Source: Zhengella sedimenti (lineage in GTDB: Bacteria > Pseudomonadota > Alphaproteobacteria > Rhizobiales > Rhizobiaceae). Taken from it: a stretch of 64,000 bases of DNA. The position numbers and the translations under genes are program-made. The stretch is taken from NCBI RefSeq assembly GCF_046506625.1, contig NZ_JBKFFP010000003.1, forward strand, positions 434,001-498,000, read 5' to 3'. The notes below the pieces were generated by a model, which saw only the letters and a list, made by a program, of their open reading frames with translations, did no database searches and had not been told where the DNA came from. This document shows positions 8,603 to 17,062 of the stretch, piece by piece. How positions within the stretch are numbered: position 1 is the first letter of the stretch; each line of letters begins with the position of its first letter.

Positions 8603-9376
8603 ATGCGTGGAGTGATCATCCTGTCGGAAGGCCGGTCGGGCACCACATGGCTGGCCTCGCTCGCCAACAGTACGGGGAAATTGGGCCACTCTGACGAATG
8701 GGTTGACGAGCAGCATCTCGGGATAAAGGCGAGGCACGTTTCCGCCGATACCTTCATTTCGGCCATTCTCGAAAAATCAACCACGGACAATGGCTTTTTC
8801 GCCATCAAGATGTTCCCGCGGCATCTGCACTGGTTCCAGTTGGCCTATGGTTTCGACATCATCGGGCGCCTACAGAAAGAGCATGACCTATTTTCTGTCC
8901 TGGTGACGCGAAACGACCGGGTCAAGCAGGCCGTTTCCTTTGCCCGCGCCCTCCAGGACAATGCCTGGACATCGTTCGGAAAAACCGGGCAGAAGGCAGT
9001 GTATGACTTCGATCTGATATGCCGGTGCTATTTCGGGATCGGCCGTTCCTATGATTTCTGGAGAAGCTACGTCGCCCTGCGCGGTTTGCCGCACAAGCAC
9101 GTCGTTTACGAGGACATGCTTCCGGACCCAAGCCCCTATGTGAATGCCATCGCAGAACATGCGGACCTCGACGGGGTGGCCTTTGAAAACTCCCCCTTGA
9201 AGATCCAGCGTGATTCCAAGACCGACGAATGGTGCGATCGGTTCCGGCAGGATGCGAAGAACCGTGATTTCCTCGAACAGGCGGCGGCATCCGTTTACCC
9301 GACGCGGAAAATCTCCAATTTCTTCCGCTTCCTGCGCGGCAAACCGCTCAAGCCGGCCTCCTACACCATCAGGTAG
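8603..9376 (+). CDS. Stf0-type sulfotransferase
   Basis: PAPS-dependent sulfotransferase of the Stf0 type, 257 residues, expected to place sulfate on a sugar. The N-terminal ILSEGRSGTTWLASL is the 5'-phosphosulfate-binding loop. The later segment FSVLVTRNDRVKQAVSFARA is the 3'-phosphate-binding region with its Arg and Ser. DFWRSYVALRGLPHKHVVYEDML is the usual following helix-strand. Compared with the adjacent glycosyltransferases, this gene has somewhat lower GC and more Lys/Phe/Asp. It lies 46 bp after the GT25 gene. A sulfated surface glycan is an inference from context; the mycobacterial Stf0 enzyme acts on trehalose. Confidence 0.85.
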   Translation: MRGVIILSEGRSGTTWLASLANSTGKLGHSDEWVDEQHLGIKARHVSADTFISAILEKSTTDNGFFAIKMFPRHLHWFQLAYGFDIIGRLQKEHDLFSVLVTRNDRVKQAVSFARALQDNAWTSFGKTGQKAVYDFDLICRCYFGIGRSYDFWRSYVALRGLPHKHVVYEDMLPDPSPYVNAIAEHADLDGVAFENSPLKIQRDSKTDEWCDRFRQDAKNRDFLEQAAASVYPTRKISNFFRFLRGKPLKPASYTIR

Positions 9377-9475
9377 GCGTTCCGGACGGGCTTTGCCTGC
9401 CTGCTGGCAAATAAGGATTCAATAATCTAGCAAAACAAAATATACGTCTGCCAAGGCTCCAGAGGGTTCCGTGCC

Positions 9476-10267
9476 ATGCGCGTTCGCGCGGCGTGGGGCG
9501 CGTTGCGGTGGCAGGCGATGAACAGAAACAGCTTTCGCGATTTTTTCCGTAGCCGGCGGGTGAAGCGCCATGTCGCCCGGCATGGCGAGGTCTACGACTT
9601 CCGCGGCGTCGGTGTGTCCGTGCCGCTTTCAGCCGGCCTAGGTGCAGCCAGCGCCTTGTTGCGCGGCAAGTATGAACGCGCCGAAGCCGCGCTGATCGAG
9701 CGGCACCTTCCCTGTGACCGTCCGGTCATCGAACTGGGCGGCTCGCTGGGGGTCGTCTCGGCGCTGATCCGCTCGCGGCTGTCGCCGGGTGTTCGCCATG
9801 TCGTTGTCGAGGCAAACCCGGACATTCTCGAAACCTGCGCGGCGAACGCGCGGCGCGGCGCTGCGGCGGGAGAGACCGAGATCGTCCACGCGGCCTATTT
9901 CCCCGGCGGCGGAACCGTGCGTTTCCTGCTCGGTGCCGAAGTGCATGCCAATGCGCTCGATGATGGCGGGGGTGGCGGGCGCCGCATCACCGTTCCCGCC
10001 GTTTCCCTGACCGACTTGTGGGCACGGATCGGCCATCGCGAGGGCTTTACCCTTGTCAGCGACATCGAGGGCGGCGAGGCGGCGCTTTTCCTGCAGGAAG
10101 AGGCAATGCTCGACCATGTGGGCATGATCATCGCCGAACTCCATCCTGACGCCTATGGCGCACAGGGAGCCACCGCCGCCGCCTTGCTGGAGATCGCGCG
10201 GGCGCATGGCCTGGTCGAGATCGACCGCATGGACGACACGGTGGTCCTGGCCAGAAAACCGAACTGA
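9476..10267 (+). CDS. FkbM-family methyltransferase (first of two)
   Basis: SAM-dependent methyltransferase of the FkbM type, 263 residues, family members of which O-methylate sugars or polyketides. The SAM-binding motif I is VIELGGSLGVVSALI. The acidic strand-2 end follows in HVVVEANPDIL, and motif IV-like FTLVSDIEGGEAALF contains the conserved D-x-E-G. An AT-rich stretch at 9410-9450 upstream may hold a promoter. The ATG at 9476 has GAGGG at a good distance; the internal ATG at 9518 is an alternative. Its stop overlaps the next start (TGATG), tying it to the sulfotransferase that follows. Confidence 0.87.
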   Translation: MRVRAAWGALRWQAMNRNSFRDFFRSRRVKRHVARHGEVYDFRGVGVSVPLSAGLGAASALLRGKYERAEAALIERHLPCDRPVIELGGSLGVVSALIRSRLSPGVRHVVVEANPDILETCAANARRGAAAGETEIVHAAYFPGGGTVRFLLGAEVHANALDDGGGGGRRITVPAVSLTDLWARIGHREGFTLVSDIEGGEAALFLQEEAMLDHVGMIIAELHPDAYGAQGATAAALLEIARAHGLVEIDRMDDTVVLARKPN

Positions 10268-10905
10268 TGCTCCTGTCGCTGGAAAAGAAGTTCCTCTTCA
10301 TCCACATCCCGAAGACCGCGGGCACGTCGATCCGGCGCGTCCTGGCGCCCTGGTGCGTGAAGCCCGCGCATAACCAGTACCGGCGGCTGTTGTCCCATCT
10401 TCCTGTCCCGGAGAACCCGGAAAAGGCCTGGCTGCGCATTCATGACACGGCGCGCTGGGCGCGGATGAAGCTGCCGCGCGACGTGTTCGACAACAGCCTG
10501 AAATTCGCCGTGGTGCGCAATCCGTATGACTACGCCGTGTCCTATTACGAATTCCAGCGCGGCAATCCTGCCAGTTCGCGCCATGCCAAGGCGCAAGGTG
10601 AGGACTTCCCCGCCTTCCTGGAGCGGATGGAGCGCAAGAACCGGATCAAGGGTATCCGGCAATCGGAATGGGTGACGGACCGGTCGGGCCGCATCATCGT
10701 CGACCGCATCCTGCATTTCGAGCGCCTCGACACGGAATTCCCTGCGCTTCTGGAAGACCTCGGCATCGCGGATGCGAGCCCGCTTCCGCGTGTCAACACC
10801 ACGCAGCGCAAGGATTACCGGTCCTATTACGACAGGACGACACGGCAACTGGCAACGGAGCTTTTCCTGCGCGATCTCGCGCTTTTCGGCTACGATCCGC
10901 TGTGA
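10267..10905 (+). CDS. Sulfotransferase family 2-type protein
   Basis: Second PAPS-dependent sulfotransferase of this block, 212 residues, from a different subfamily than the Stf0-like gene. The 5'-phosphosulfate loop FLFIHIPKTAGTSI and the 3'-phosphate motif FAVVRNPYDYAVSYYEF are textbook. The C-terminal TTQRKDYRSYYD is common in carbohydrate sulfotransferases of this type. Translation is coupled to the FkbM gene by a one-base overlap, so methylation and sulfation are likely to act on the same product. It ends 9 bp from the convergent FkbM gene. Confidence 0.87.
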   Translation: MLLSLEKKFLFIHIPKTAGTSIRRVLAPWCVKPAHNQYRRLLSHLPVPENPEKAWLRIHDTARWARMKLPRDVFDNSLKFAVVRNPYDYAVSYYEFQRGNPASSRHAKAQGEDFPAFLERMERKNRIKGIRQSEWVTDRSGRIIVDRILHFERLDTEFPALLEDLGIADASPLPRVNTTQRKDYRSYYDRTTRQLATELFLRDLALFGYDPL

Positions 10906-10914
10906 GGAACGTGC

Positions 10915-11769
10915 TCAGGGCCGGCCTTTCAGCCGGTAAAGCGAGTTCTGCCGCGTGCGCTCCACCAGTTCATAGCCGCAGCGGGCGAAGGCGGCCGCGC
11001 AACCGGGATAGTCATTTCCCGTTCCCGCTGTCTCGATGACGATCCGCGACGGCCAGCGGCTTTCCGGCTCGGTGTCGAAGAAGGGAACGAGCGCCTTGTC
11101 CTCGTGGCCCTCGATGTCGATCTTCAGGCCGTGAATGCGCGCGATGCCGGCATCGTCCAGGATGGAGGAGAGGCGGCGCACGGGGATGCCGCCGGCATCG
11201 TCCTCCTGGATCGAGACGATGGCGATGTCGTCCTTGCGGCGGCGCAGGCGCGCATGGGTCTCATGGTCGCTCACGCCCTCGGCGAAGACCGACACGTTCG
11301 CCAGGCCGGAAGCCCCGGCATTGAAGGCAAGGTTCCCGCAGACCGCCTCATTGGCGTCGATCGCCACGACCTTGCCGGCGGAGCCCGTGAAGCGGGCCAG
11401 CGGCAGGCTGTAGAGGCCGATATTGGCGCCGATATCGACGAAATGATCGCCCGGTTCCGCGCCTTCCATGAGGAAGTCGATGTCGCGCCGGTTGTAGGCG
11501 GGATGCAGCAGGATGCCGTATTCGATGAGGTTTCCGCCGCCGGTCAGGCGGAAGGCGCAATCGCGGAACATGACGTCGAGCGGACGGCCCGCGCGCCCCT
11601 GGATGAGGCGGAACATGGTGCGCCGGAAGGTGCCGCGATGCAGGATGCTGGCCCGGGCGGCGGCGATCAGTGCGCGTTGCACGGCATTGGGCGCATAGGT
11701 GCCGAAAGGCACGTTGCCGCCGGAGCCCGGCTGCGCCGCTGTCTCATAATCCGTCCAGCCAGTGCCCAT
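10915..11769 (-). CDS. FkbM-family methyltransferase (second of two)
   Basis: SAM-dependent FkbM-type methyltransferase, 284 residues, read against the rest of the glycan cassette. Motif I is FVDIGANIGLYSLPLA, the strand-2 acid is in VVAIDANEAVCGNLAFN, and the D-x-E-G-H motif is in LKIDIEGHEDKAL. All core residues are present, so it should be active. It shares little beyond motifs with the FkbM gene at 9476, so it is not a recent duplicate. It sits 42 bp downstream of the Lrp gene on the same strand. It may therefore be co-transcribed with lrp rather than with the glycan operon. Confidence 0.87.
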   Translation of the reverse strand: MGTGWTDYETAAQPGSGGNVPFGTYAPNAVQRALIAAARASILHRGTFRRTMFRLIQGRAGRPLDVMFRDCAFRLTGGGNLIEYGILLHPAYNRRDIDFLMEGAEPGDHFVDIGANIGLYSLPLARFTGSAGKVVAIDANEAVCGNLAFNAGASGLANVSVFAEGVSDHETHARLRRRKDDIAIVSIQEDDAGGIPVRRLSSILDDAGIARIHGLKIDIEGHEDKALVPFFDTEPESRWPSRIVIETAGTGNDYPGCAAAFARCGYELVERTRQNSLYRLKGRP

Positions 11770-11811
11770 TGCCTATCGGTTTCCTTCCCCGGTGAGAGGG
11801 GCTGACTGGCT

Positions 11812-12297
11812 TCAAAGGCGCGGGATGTCAATATTGACCAGGCCCTCGTCCTTGACCTGGCGGATGGTCAGGGCCGTGCGCACCGTGTCGACATTGGGCG
11901 CGGCGGTCAGCGTCTCGATGACGAAGTCCTGGAATTCGGTCAGGCCGGGCGCGACGCAATGAAGCAGGAAATCGGTTTCTCCCGACATGGTCCAGGCGCG
12001 GCGTACCATGGGCCAGTCCTTGACCCTGGCGGCGAATTCGCGGATGCCGGCCTCCGTCTGGTGCTGCAGGCCAACGAGGCAGAAGGCGACCACCTGCTGG
12101 CCCAGTGCCTTGGCGTCGAGCAGGGCGCGGTAGCTCTTGATGACGCCGCTTTCCTCAAGACGCTTGACGCGTCTGAGGCAGGGCGGCGCCGATATCCCCA
12201 CCCGGCGGGCCAGTTCGACATTAGTGATGCGCCCTTCGTCCTGAAGGATTTTCAGGATCTTCCAGTCCGTCTGGTCGAGGTCGGCCGTTGTGGTCAT
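11812..12297 (-). CDS. Lrp/AsnC family transcriptional regulator
   Basis: Leucine-responsive-type regulator of 161 residues. An N-terminal helix-turn-helix (LDQTDWKILKILQDEGRI, then ELARRVGISAPPCLRRVKRL) is followed by an amino-acid-sensing RAM domain (VVAFCLVGLQHQ, WTMSGETDFLLHCVAP). The ATG at 12297 gives the standard family N-terminus. The longer frame adds 30 unrelated residues. Divergent from trxB with 229 bp between. An Lrp gene at this position between LPS genes and trxB is also found in Sinorhizobium, where it neighbours the lps genes. Confidence 0.93.
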   Translation of the reverse strand: MTTTADLDQTDWKILKILQDEGRITNVELARRVGISAPPCLRRVKRLEESGVIKSYRALLDAKALGQQVVAFCLVGLQHQTEAGIREFAARVKDWPMVRRAWTMSGETDFLLHCVAPGLTEFQDFVIETLTAAPNVDTVRTALTIRQVKDEGLVNIDIPRL

Positions 12298-12526
12298 GGG
12301 CGGGTTGTGCCTGATGGTTCGAAGCGCTGCGCTCATTCCTAGGGCAAAACCGGCCTGCCGCCAACTCCCGGCGGAAGGCGCCGCCAATTGACGCGGCAGG
12401 GCGCAAAACCGGTGAGCGGAGGCCGGCCGGGACTTGAAAGCGGATGCCGCGAACCCTTAGATGACGCTCAAACGTCGAACGGGTAAATGTCAGGGCGGCC
12501 GGGGCCGCTCCAGGAAGGGGGTCGCC

Positions 12527-13501
12527 ATGGCCGCGCGTCATGCTCATGTTCTCGTCATCGGATCGGGGCCGGCAGGCTACACCGCCGCCATCTACGCCGC
12601 CCGCGCGCTGCTCAAGCCAGTGCTCATCGCCGGCATGGAGCAGGGCGGCCAGTTGATGATCACCACGGACGTGGAGAACTATCCGGGCTTTGCCGATCCG
12701 GTCCTGGGGCCGGACCTGATGGCGGCGATGCTCAAGCAGGCGGAGAATGTCGGCGCGGAAATCGTCAACGACCTCGTCACCGAGGTCGACGTGGACAGCC
12801 GCCCGTTCCGGCTCAAGACCGATTCGGGCCAGGACTGGACCGCCGATGCGCTGATCATCGCCACGGGCGCCCAGGCCAAGTGGCTGGGCATGGAGAGCGA
12901 GGCGGCCTTCAAGGGCTTCGGCGTGTCCGCCTGCGCCACCTGCGACGGCTTCTTCTACCGCGGCCGTGACGTGCTCGTCGTGGGCGGCGGCAACTCAGCC
13001 GTGGAGGAGGCGCTCTACCTGTCGCACATCGCCAACCACGTGACCGTGGTGCACCGGCGCGACGAGTTCAGGGCCGAGCGCATCCTGCAGGAACGCCTTT
13101 TCGCCAAGGAGAACGTCACCGTCATCTGGGACACGGTGATCGACGAGATCGTCGGCGAGAAGCCCAAGCCGCCGATGCCGCCCTCGGTGACGGGCGTGCG
13201 CCTGAAGAACATCAAGACCGGGGCGGTGACGGAAATGCCGGTCCATGGCGTGTTCGTCGCCATCGGCCACGCGCCGGCGGTCTCGCTGTTCGAAGGCAAG
13301 CTGAAGCAGAAGCCGAACGGCTATCTGTGGACCGAGGCCGATTCCACGCGCACCAGCGTCGAGGGCGTCTTCGCCGCCGGCGACGTGACGGACGATGTCT
13401 TCCGCCAGGCGGTCACGGCCGCGGGGCTGGGCTGCATGGCCGCGCTGGAGGCAGAGCGCTGGCTGGCGACGCAGGACGTGGCGCTGGAAGCCGCCGAATA
13501 G
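12527..13501 (+). CDS. trxB: Thioredoxin-disulfide reductase
   Basis: FAD-dependent enzyme that passes electrons from NADPH to thioredoxin. The 324 residues have the FAD site VIGSGPAGYTAAIYAARA, the redox disulfide ACATCDGFFYRG (CxxC), the NADPH Rossmann motif VLVVGGGNSAVEEALYL with HRRDEFRAE for NADPH phosphate, and the C-terminal FAD motif VEGVFAAGDVTDDVFRQ. The start at 12527 has AGGAAGGGGG upstream; the longer frame is not needed. It precedes the LysR gene by 110 bp, the arrangement known for trxB-lsrB in rhizobia. Confidence 0.98.
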   Translation: MAARHAHVLVIGSGPAGYTAAIYAARALLKPVLIAGMEQGGQLMITTDVENYPGFADPVLGPDLMAAMLKQAENVGAEIVNDLVTEVDVDSRPFRLKTDSGQDWTADALIIATGAQAKWLGMESEAAFKGFGVSACATCDGFFYRGRDVLVVGGGNSAVEEALYLSHIANHVTVVHRRDEFRAERILQERLFAKENVTVIWDTVIDEIVGEKPKPPMPPSVTGVRLKNIKTGAVTEMPVHGVFVAIGHAPAVSLFEGKLKQKPNGYLWTEADSTRTSVEGVFAAGDVTDDVFRQAVTAAGLGCMAALEAERWLATQDVALEAAE

Positions 13502-13611
13502 GGCGGGAAAACGAAACGGCCGTTCATTTCGTGACGCGTTTCACTTGCGTGTCGTGAATTTCACGGAAAAGATGCAGCGCCGGGTCATGATACGCGGCGT
13601 GGAGGGGCGCC

Positions 13612-14508
13612 ATGCCTGTGGACTGGGACAAGCTGAGGGTTTTCCATGCCGCCGCGCAGGCCGGCTCGTTCACCCATGCCGCCGATACGCTGAACCTGTC
13701 CCAGTCGGCCATCTCGCGCCAGGTCAGCGCGCTCGAGCAGGATCTCGGCGTGCCGCTCTTCAACCGCCATGCGCGCGGGCTTGTGCTGACCGAGCAGGGC
13801 GAACTGCTGTATGCGACGGCGCAGGACGTGATGCTCAAGCTCGACAGCGTGCGCAACCGCCTGACCGAAACCACCGACCGGCCGTCGGGCCTCTTGCGGG
13901 TGACGACGACGGTGGGCCTCGGCACCGGCTGGCTGTCGAACCGCGTCGACGAGTTCCTGGAGCTTTATCCCGATATCCGCCTCCAGCTGATTTTTTCCAA
14001 CGAGGAACTGGACCTGACGATGCGCGAGGCGGACTGCGCCATCCGCCTTCGCGCGCCCTCGCAGCCGGACCTGATCCAGCGCAAGCTGTTTACCGTCCAC
14101 TTCCATCTCTGGGCCTCGCCCGATTACGTCAACCGGCACGGCAAGCCGCAATCGCTGGCGGAACTGCACATGCACAGGCTGATCACCTTCGGTGAGCCGG
14201 TGATCCCCTATCTGAAGAACCTCAACTGGCTGGAAACGCTGCCCGGCCCGAACGGCCAGCCGCTGGAAGCGGTGCTGCAGATGAATGACCTGCACTCCAT
14301 CAAGCGGGCCGTGCAGCGCGGGGTGGGGATCGCCATGCTGCCCGATTACATCGTCAGCAAGGACAGCGGGCTGGTTCAATTGCTGCCGCAGACGGAAGTC
14401 CCCTCTTTCGAGACCTATTTCTGCTATCCGGAAGCCATGAAGAACCAGGCCAAGCTGAATGTCTTCCGTGACTTCATGCTGTCCAAGGCGCGGAAGTGGA
14501 ACTACTGA
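13612..14508 (+). CDS. lsrB: LysR-family regulator, LsrB/VtlR type
   Basis: LysR-type regulator of 298 residues. The N-terminal winged helix-turn-helix (LRVFHAAAQAGSFTHAADT, LNLSQSAISRQVSALEQ) is followed by a linker and a substrate-binding-like domain (LRVTTTVGLGTGWLSNRV to QNLFHRL-type dimer strands). GGAGGGG lies before the ATG. Its position immediately after trxB is that of LsrB (Sinorhizobium) and VtlR (Brucella). These control LPS and glutathione genes and activate AbcR-type sRNAs. A candidate AbcR sRNA lies about 290 bp downstream here. Orthology is inferred from position, length and family. Confidence 0.88.
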   Translation: MPVDWDKLRVFHAAAQAGSFTHAADTLNLSQSAISRQVSALEQDLGVPLFNRHARGLVLTEQGELLYATAQDVMLKLDSVRNRLTETTDRPSGLLRVTTTVGLGTGWLSNRVDEFLELYPDIRLQLIFSNEELDLTMREADCAIRLRAPSQPDLIQRKLFTVHFHLWASPDYVNRHGKPQSLAELHMHRLITFGEPVIPYLKNLNWLETLPGPNGQPLEAVLQMNDLHSIKRAVQRGVGIAMLPDYIVSKDSGLVQLLPQTEVPSFETYFCYPEAMKNQAKLNVFRDFMLSKARKWNY

Positions 14509-14701
14509 GCCGGGCATGAGCCTGGCCATATCAGGGCGCGATGCAGGGGCGTGCGAATCGCGCCATGCCCTGCACGGGCCGGTTCGCCGTTGTCGCCCTG
14601 CCGCGGTTATTCACAGAATATTCGATGCGAAAAAGAAATGTGCGAATGCCTTTTTGTTCGGCGCCGATGGCCGTCCTGACAGGGCAAGTCGTTGAAAAAT
14701 T

Positions 14702-14760
14702 ATGCATCGCCTGCAAAGCTATGCATCAAATGCATATGTGCAATGCACAATACCGTATTG
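14702..14760 (+). promoter_or_regulatory. ATGCAT repeats and a palindrome upstream of the sRNA
   Basis: Three copies of ATGCAT occur at 14702-14735, followed by a related ATGCAC at about 14743. A 13-bp palindrome CAATAC-C-GTATTG occupies 14748-14760. The ATAC/GTAT half-sites resemble LysR-type operator cores. Relative to the predicted sRNA start near 14793, the ATGCAT repeats fall at about -90 to -57, a usual LysR activation region. Binding by the adjacent LysR protein is an inference. Confidence 0.45.
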
Positions 14761-14786
14761 TCATTCATCATCCAAAGGCTCATATC
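14758..14786 (+). promoter_or_regulatory. Predicted promoter of the AbcR-like sRNA
   Basis: TTGTCA at 14758-14763 is one base from the -35 consensus. After 17 bp comes CATATC at 14781-14786 as a weak -10. This places the start of transcription near 14793, giving an RNA of about 113 nt up to the terminator. The weak -10 would fit a promoter that needs an activator. Confidence 0.45.
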
Positions 14787-14792
14787 CACGTC

Positions 14793-14905
14793 ATCTCAGA
14801 GACGCATTCCTCCTCCCATTGGCGTCTCCGAGTGTTCCCCTCTGGAGGTTTGTCACAAGTGGCAGCTCCATTTATTGGCCGGATTTCAATCCGGCCATTT
14901 TTTTT
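14793..14905 (+). ncRNA. AbcR-like (alpha-r15 type) trans-acting sRNA
   Basis: Predicted Hfq-type small RNA of about 113 nt. Stem 1 is GAGACGC (14799-14805) pairing with GCGTCTC (14822-14828). Its 16-base loop contains CCTCCTCCC, an anti-Shine-Dalgarno sequence. A second exposed pyrimidine stretch TTCCCCTCT follows at 14834-14842. The 3' end is a perfect terminator: GGCCGGAT (14877-14884), loop TTCA, ATCCGGCC (14889-14896), then eight T. AbcR RNAs repress ABC-transporter mRNAs by masking ribosome binding sites, have this architecture and lie beside lsrB in Sinorhizobium. The family call rests on architecture and position; I cannot run a covariance search. The 5' end is estimated. Confidence 0.72.
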
Positions 14906-15001
14906 GCCTTGCCGTCTCCCGAAGCACCACCGCCATGACAGGCAAGAAAAATCCGGCGCAAGGGCTGCGCCGGATGGGTTCGTGACCCTTGGGGCCCCGG
15001 A

Positions 15002-17062
15002 TCAGGCGGCGGCGGCCCGGTCGCGGATGGCGGCAAGCGCCTCGTCGGCGGCGCGGCCGGTCAGTTCGGCCATGTGGTCGAATTCCGCCTCGTATGAGGC
15101 GACACCCGCGGTCAGCGAGCGCAACTCGATGATCAGGCCGGTGAGGCCGGCTTGCGGCATCATCGCTTCCACCACATCCCAGCCTTCCCAGCCGGGCCTG
15201 CCGTCATAACCCAGGATCTGTCCGCGGCGCTGGGGAATGATCGCGGTGATCTTTGCCGTGGCGTCGGAAGGCGTGAAGACGCGCACCTTCATCACCGGTT
15301 CGAGCAGAACGGGCGAAGCCTTGGGCATGGCTTCGCGCATGGCGAGCTTGGCGGCCATCTGGAAGGCCATGTCAGAGGAATCGACCGAATGGTAAGAGCC
15401 GTCCGACAGGTTGACCGCGATATCGACCACCGGCAGGCCGAGCGGACCGCTTGAGAGATAATCGCGCACGCCGGATTCCACCGACGGGATATACTGTTTC
15501 GGCACCACGCCGCCAGTGATCGTGTCGGTGAACTCGAAGCCGGAACCGCGCGGCAGCGGCCTGATCTCCAGCACCACGTCGCCGAACTGGCCGTGACCGC
15601 CGGACTGCTTCTTGTGGCGGCCGCGTTCCTGCACCGGCTTGCGGATCGTTTCCAGATAGGGAACCGGCGGTTCGCCCACCTCGACGGATGCCTGGTACTT
15701 GCCGGAAAGACGCTCCAGCGTGACGCGAAGATGCATCTCGCCCTGGCCGCCAAGGATGGTCTCGCCCGTGCCCGGGCTCTGTTCGATCCGCAGCGCCGGA
15801 TCTTCCTCGGCGAGCTTGGCGAGCGCGGCCGACAGCTTCACGTCATCCTTGTGATCGCGGGCCTTGATGGCGACGGCGTGGACCGGTTGCGGCCCGGACG
15901 CGGCGGCCAAGCCGCCGGGAGCCTGCTTGCCATGGGACAGCATGGCCCCGGTGGGCACGCCATCCAGCTTGCCGAGCGCCACGGTCTCGCCGGTGGACGC
16001 GGACGGGATCTTGCCCTGGTTCTTGCCGAGCATGCGGTACATGCCGGATACCCGTGCCTCCGCACCGTTGCTGGCCATGATCTCGGTGCTGTCGGTTATC
16101 GTTCCGCGCAGGACGCGTGCCACGGACAGCTTGCCGCCATGGGGCGTATGGATCGTCTTCATCACATGGGCCAGCGGCGGGCCTTCGCCATCGATGCCAA
16201 GGCGTTCGAGCGTGTCGGAAATGTCGGGCGCATCGTGGCGCAGGGCCTTGAGCAGACGGTGGACGCCGTTGCCATGCGCCGCCGAACCGATCAGCACCGG
16301 CACGACGTGACCGGCGCGCAGATCGGCGGTCAGGTCGTCGAAGACCTCGTCGCGCGGCGGCTCGATCTCTTCCAGCAATTGCTCCATGAGGGCGTCGTCA
16401 TGGTCGGCCAGCGTTTCCAGCATGGTGAAGCGGGCGTCGATCTCGCGCGACTTCTCCTCGGTGGGGATGTCGGTCTGCTCGCTCATGGCGTGTTCGCGCC
16501 AGACATAGGCGCGCTCCAGCGCCAGGTCGATTGCGCCGATGGCGATGTTGTTCTTCCAGATCGGGATCTGGCGCAACAGCAACGGTTTCGAGGATGCGGG
16601 CTGCAGCAATGCCACCGTGTCGCGAACGCGCGTGCTCGCGGTGTCGATCTTGTTGAGAAAGAGGATGCGGGGAATGGCGAGTTCGTCGAGCCGCTTGAGC
16701 ACGAGTTGCAGGGCAGGGATCTTCTTCTCGTCAGCCTCGGCCACCACGATGGCCGCGTCGCAGCCAGCCAGCACGGCCTCGGCCTCATGGGCGAATTCGA
16801 TCGAGCCGGGGCAATCGATGAAGGTGAATTCCTCGTCCATGAAAGTGGTTGTGGCGGGGACTGCCTCCACGCTCATGGCATGGGCCTGCGCTTCCGGCGA
16901 GTGGTCGGAAACGGTATGGCCCGATCCGGTTTCGGCGGCGCGCTGAATGGCGCCGGTCCGTTCCAGAATGGATTCCAGAAGGGTTGTCTTTCCGCTTGCG
17001 AAGGGACCGCAAATGGCAATGCATTTCGGTCCCTTGCGTCTGCTTCCGGCGCGTTCACCCAT
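15002..17062 (-). CDS. EF-G-like translational GTPase paralogue with altered GTPase motifs
   Basis: Five-domain EF-G-like protein, 686 residues, close to EF-G length. The P-loop GPFASGKTTL and the base-recognition motif LNKID are intact. Two signatures of true EF-G are missing. The switch I RGIT motif reads HAMS (in EAQAHAMSVEA). The switch II DxPGH reads DCPGS, losing the catalytic His. Later domains are normal (ETVALGKLDG, GQGEMHLRVTLERL, YLETIRKPVQERG, GHGQFGDVVLEI, GGVVPKQYIPSVESG). Start 17062 has AAGGAGGA upstream. Housekeeping fusA is not in the window. This looks like an alphaproteobacterial EF-G paralogue family of unknown role rather than the elongation factor itself. Confidence 0.85.
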   Translation of the reverse strand: MGERAGSRRKGPKCIAICGPFASGKTTLLESILERTGAIQRAAETGSGHTVSDHSPEAQAHAMSVEAVPATTTFMDEEFTFIDCPGSIEFAHEAEAVLAGCDAAIVVAEADEKKIPALQLVLKRLDELAIPRILFLNKIDTASTRVRDTVALLQPASSKPLLLRQIPIWKNNIAIGAIDLALERAYVWREHAMSEQTDIPTEEKSREIDARFTMLETLADHDDALMEQLLEEIEPPRDEVFDDLTADLRAGHVVPVLIGSAAHGNGVHRLLKALRHDAPDISDTLERLGIDGEGPPLAHVMKTIHTPHGGKLSVARVLRGTITDSTEIMASNGAEARVSGMYRMLGKNQGKIPSASTGETVALGKLDGVPTGAMLSHGKQAPGGLAAASGPQPVHAVAIKARDHKDDVKLSAALAKLAEEDPALRIEQSPGTGETILGGQGEMHLRVTLERLSGKYQASVEVGEPPVPYLETIRKPVQERGRHKKQSGGHGQFGDVVLEIRPLPRGSGFEFTDTITGGVVPKQYIPSVESGVRDYLSSGPLGLPVVDIAVNLSDGSYHSVDSSDMAFQMAAKLAMREAMPKASPVLLEPVMKVRVFTPSDATAKITAIIPQRRGQILGYDGRPGWEGWDVVEAMMPQAGLTGLIIELRSLTAGVASYEAEFDHMAELTGRAADEALAAIRDRAAAA

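Larger units (their letters stand above)
14509..14792. other. lsrB-sRNA intergenic region, left part
   Basis: After the lsrB stop there is a GC-rich stretch with two mutually exclusive hairpins: GGCGCGAT with ATCGCGCC, and GCAGGG with CCCTGC, at about 14535-14578. No T-run follows either. The rest is AT-richer and holds the repeats and promoter listed separately. I see no credible gene here. A second AbcR copy, as found in tandem in some rhizobia, is not visible. Confidence 0.5.
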
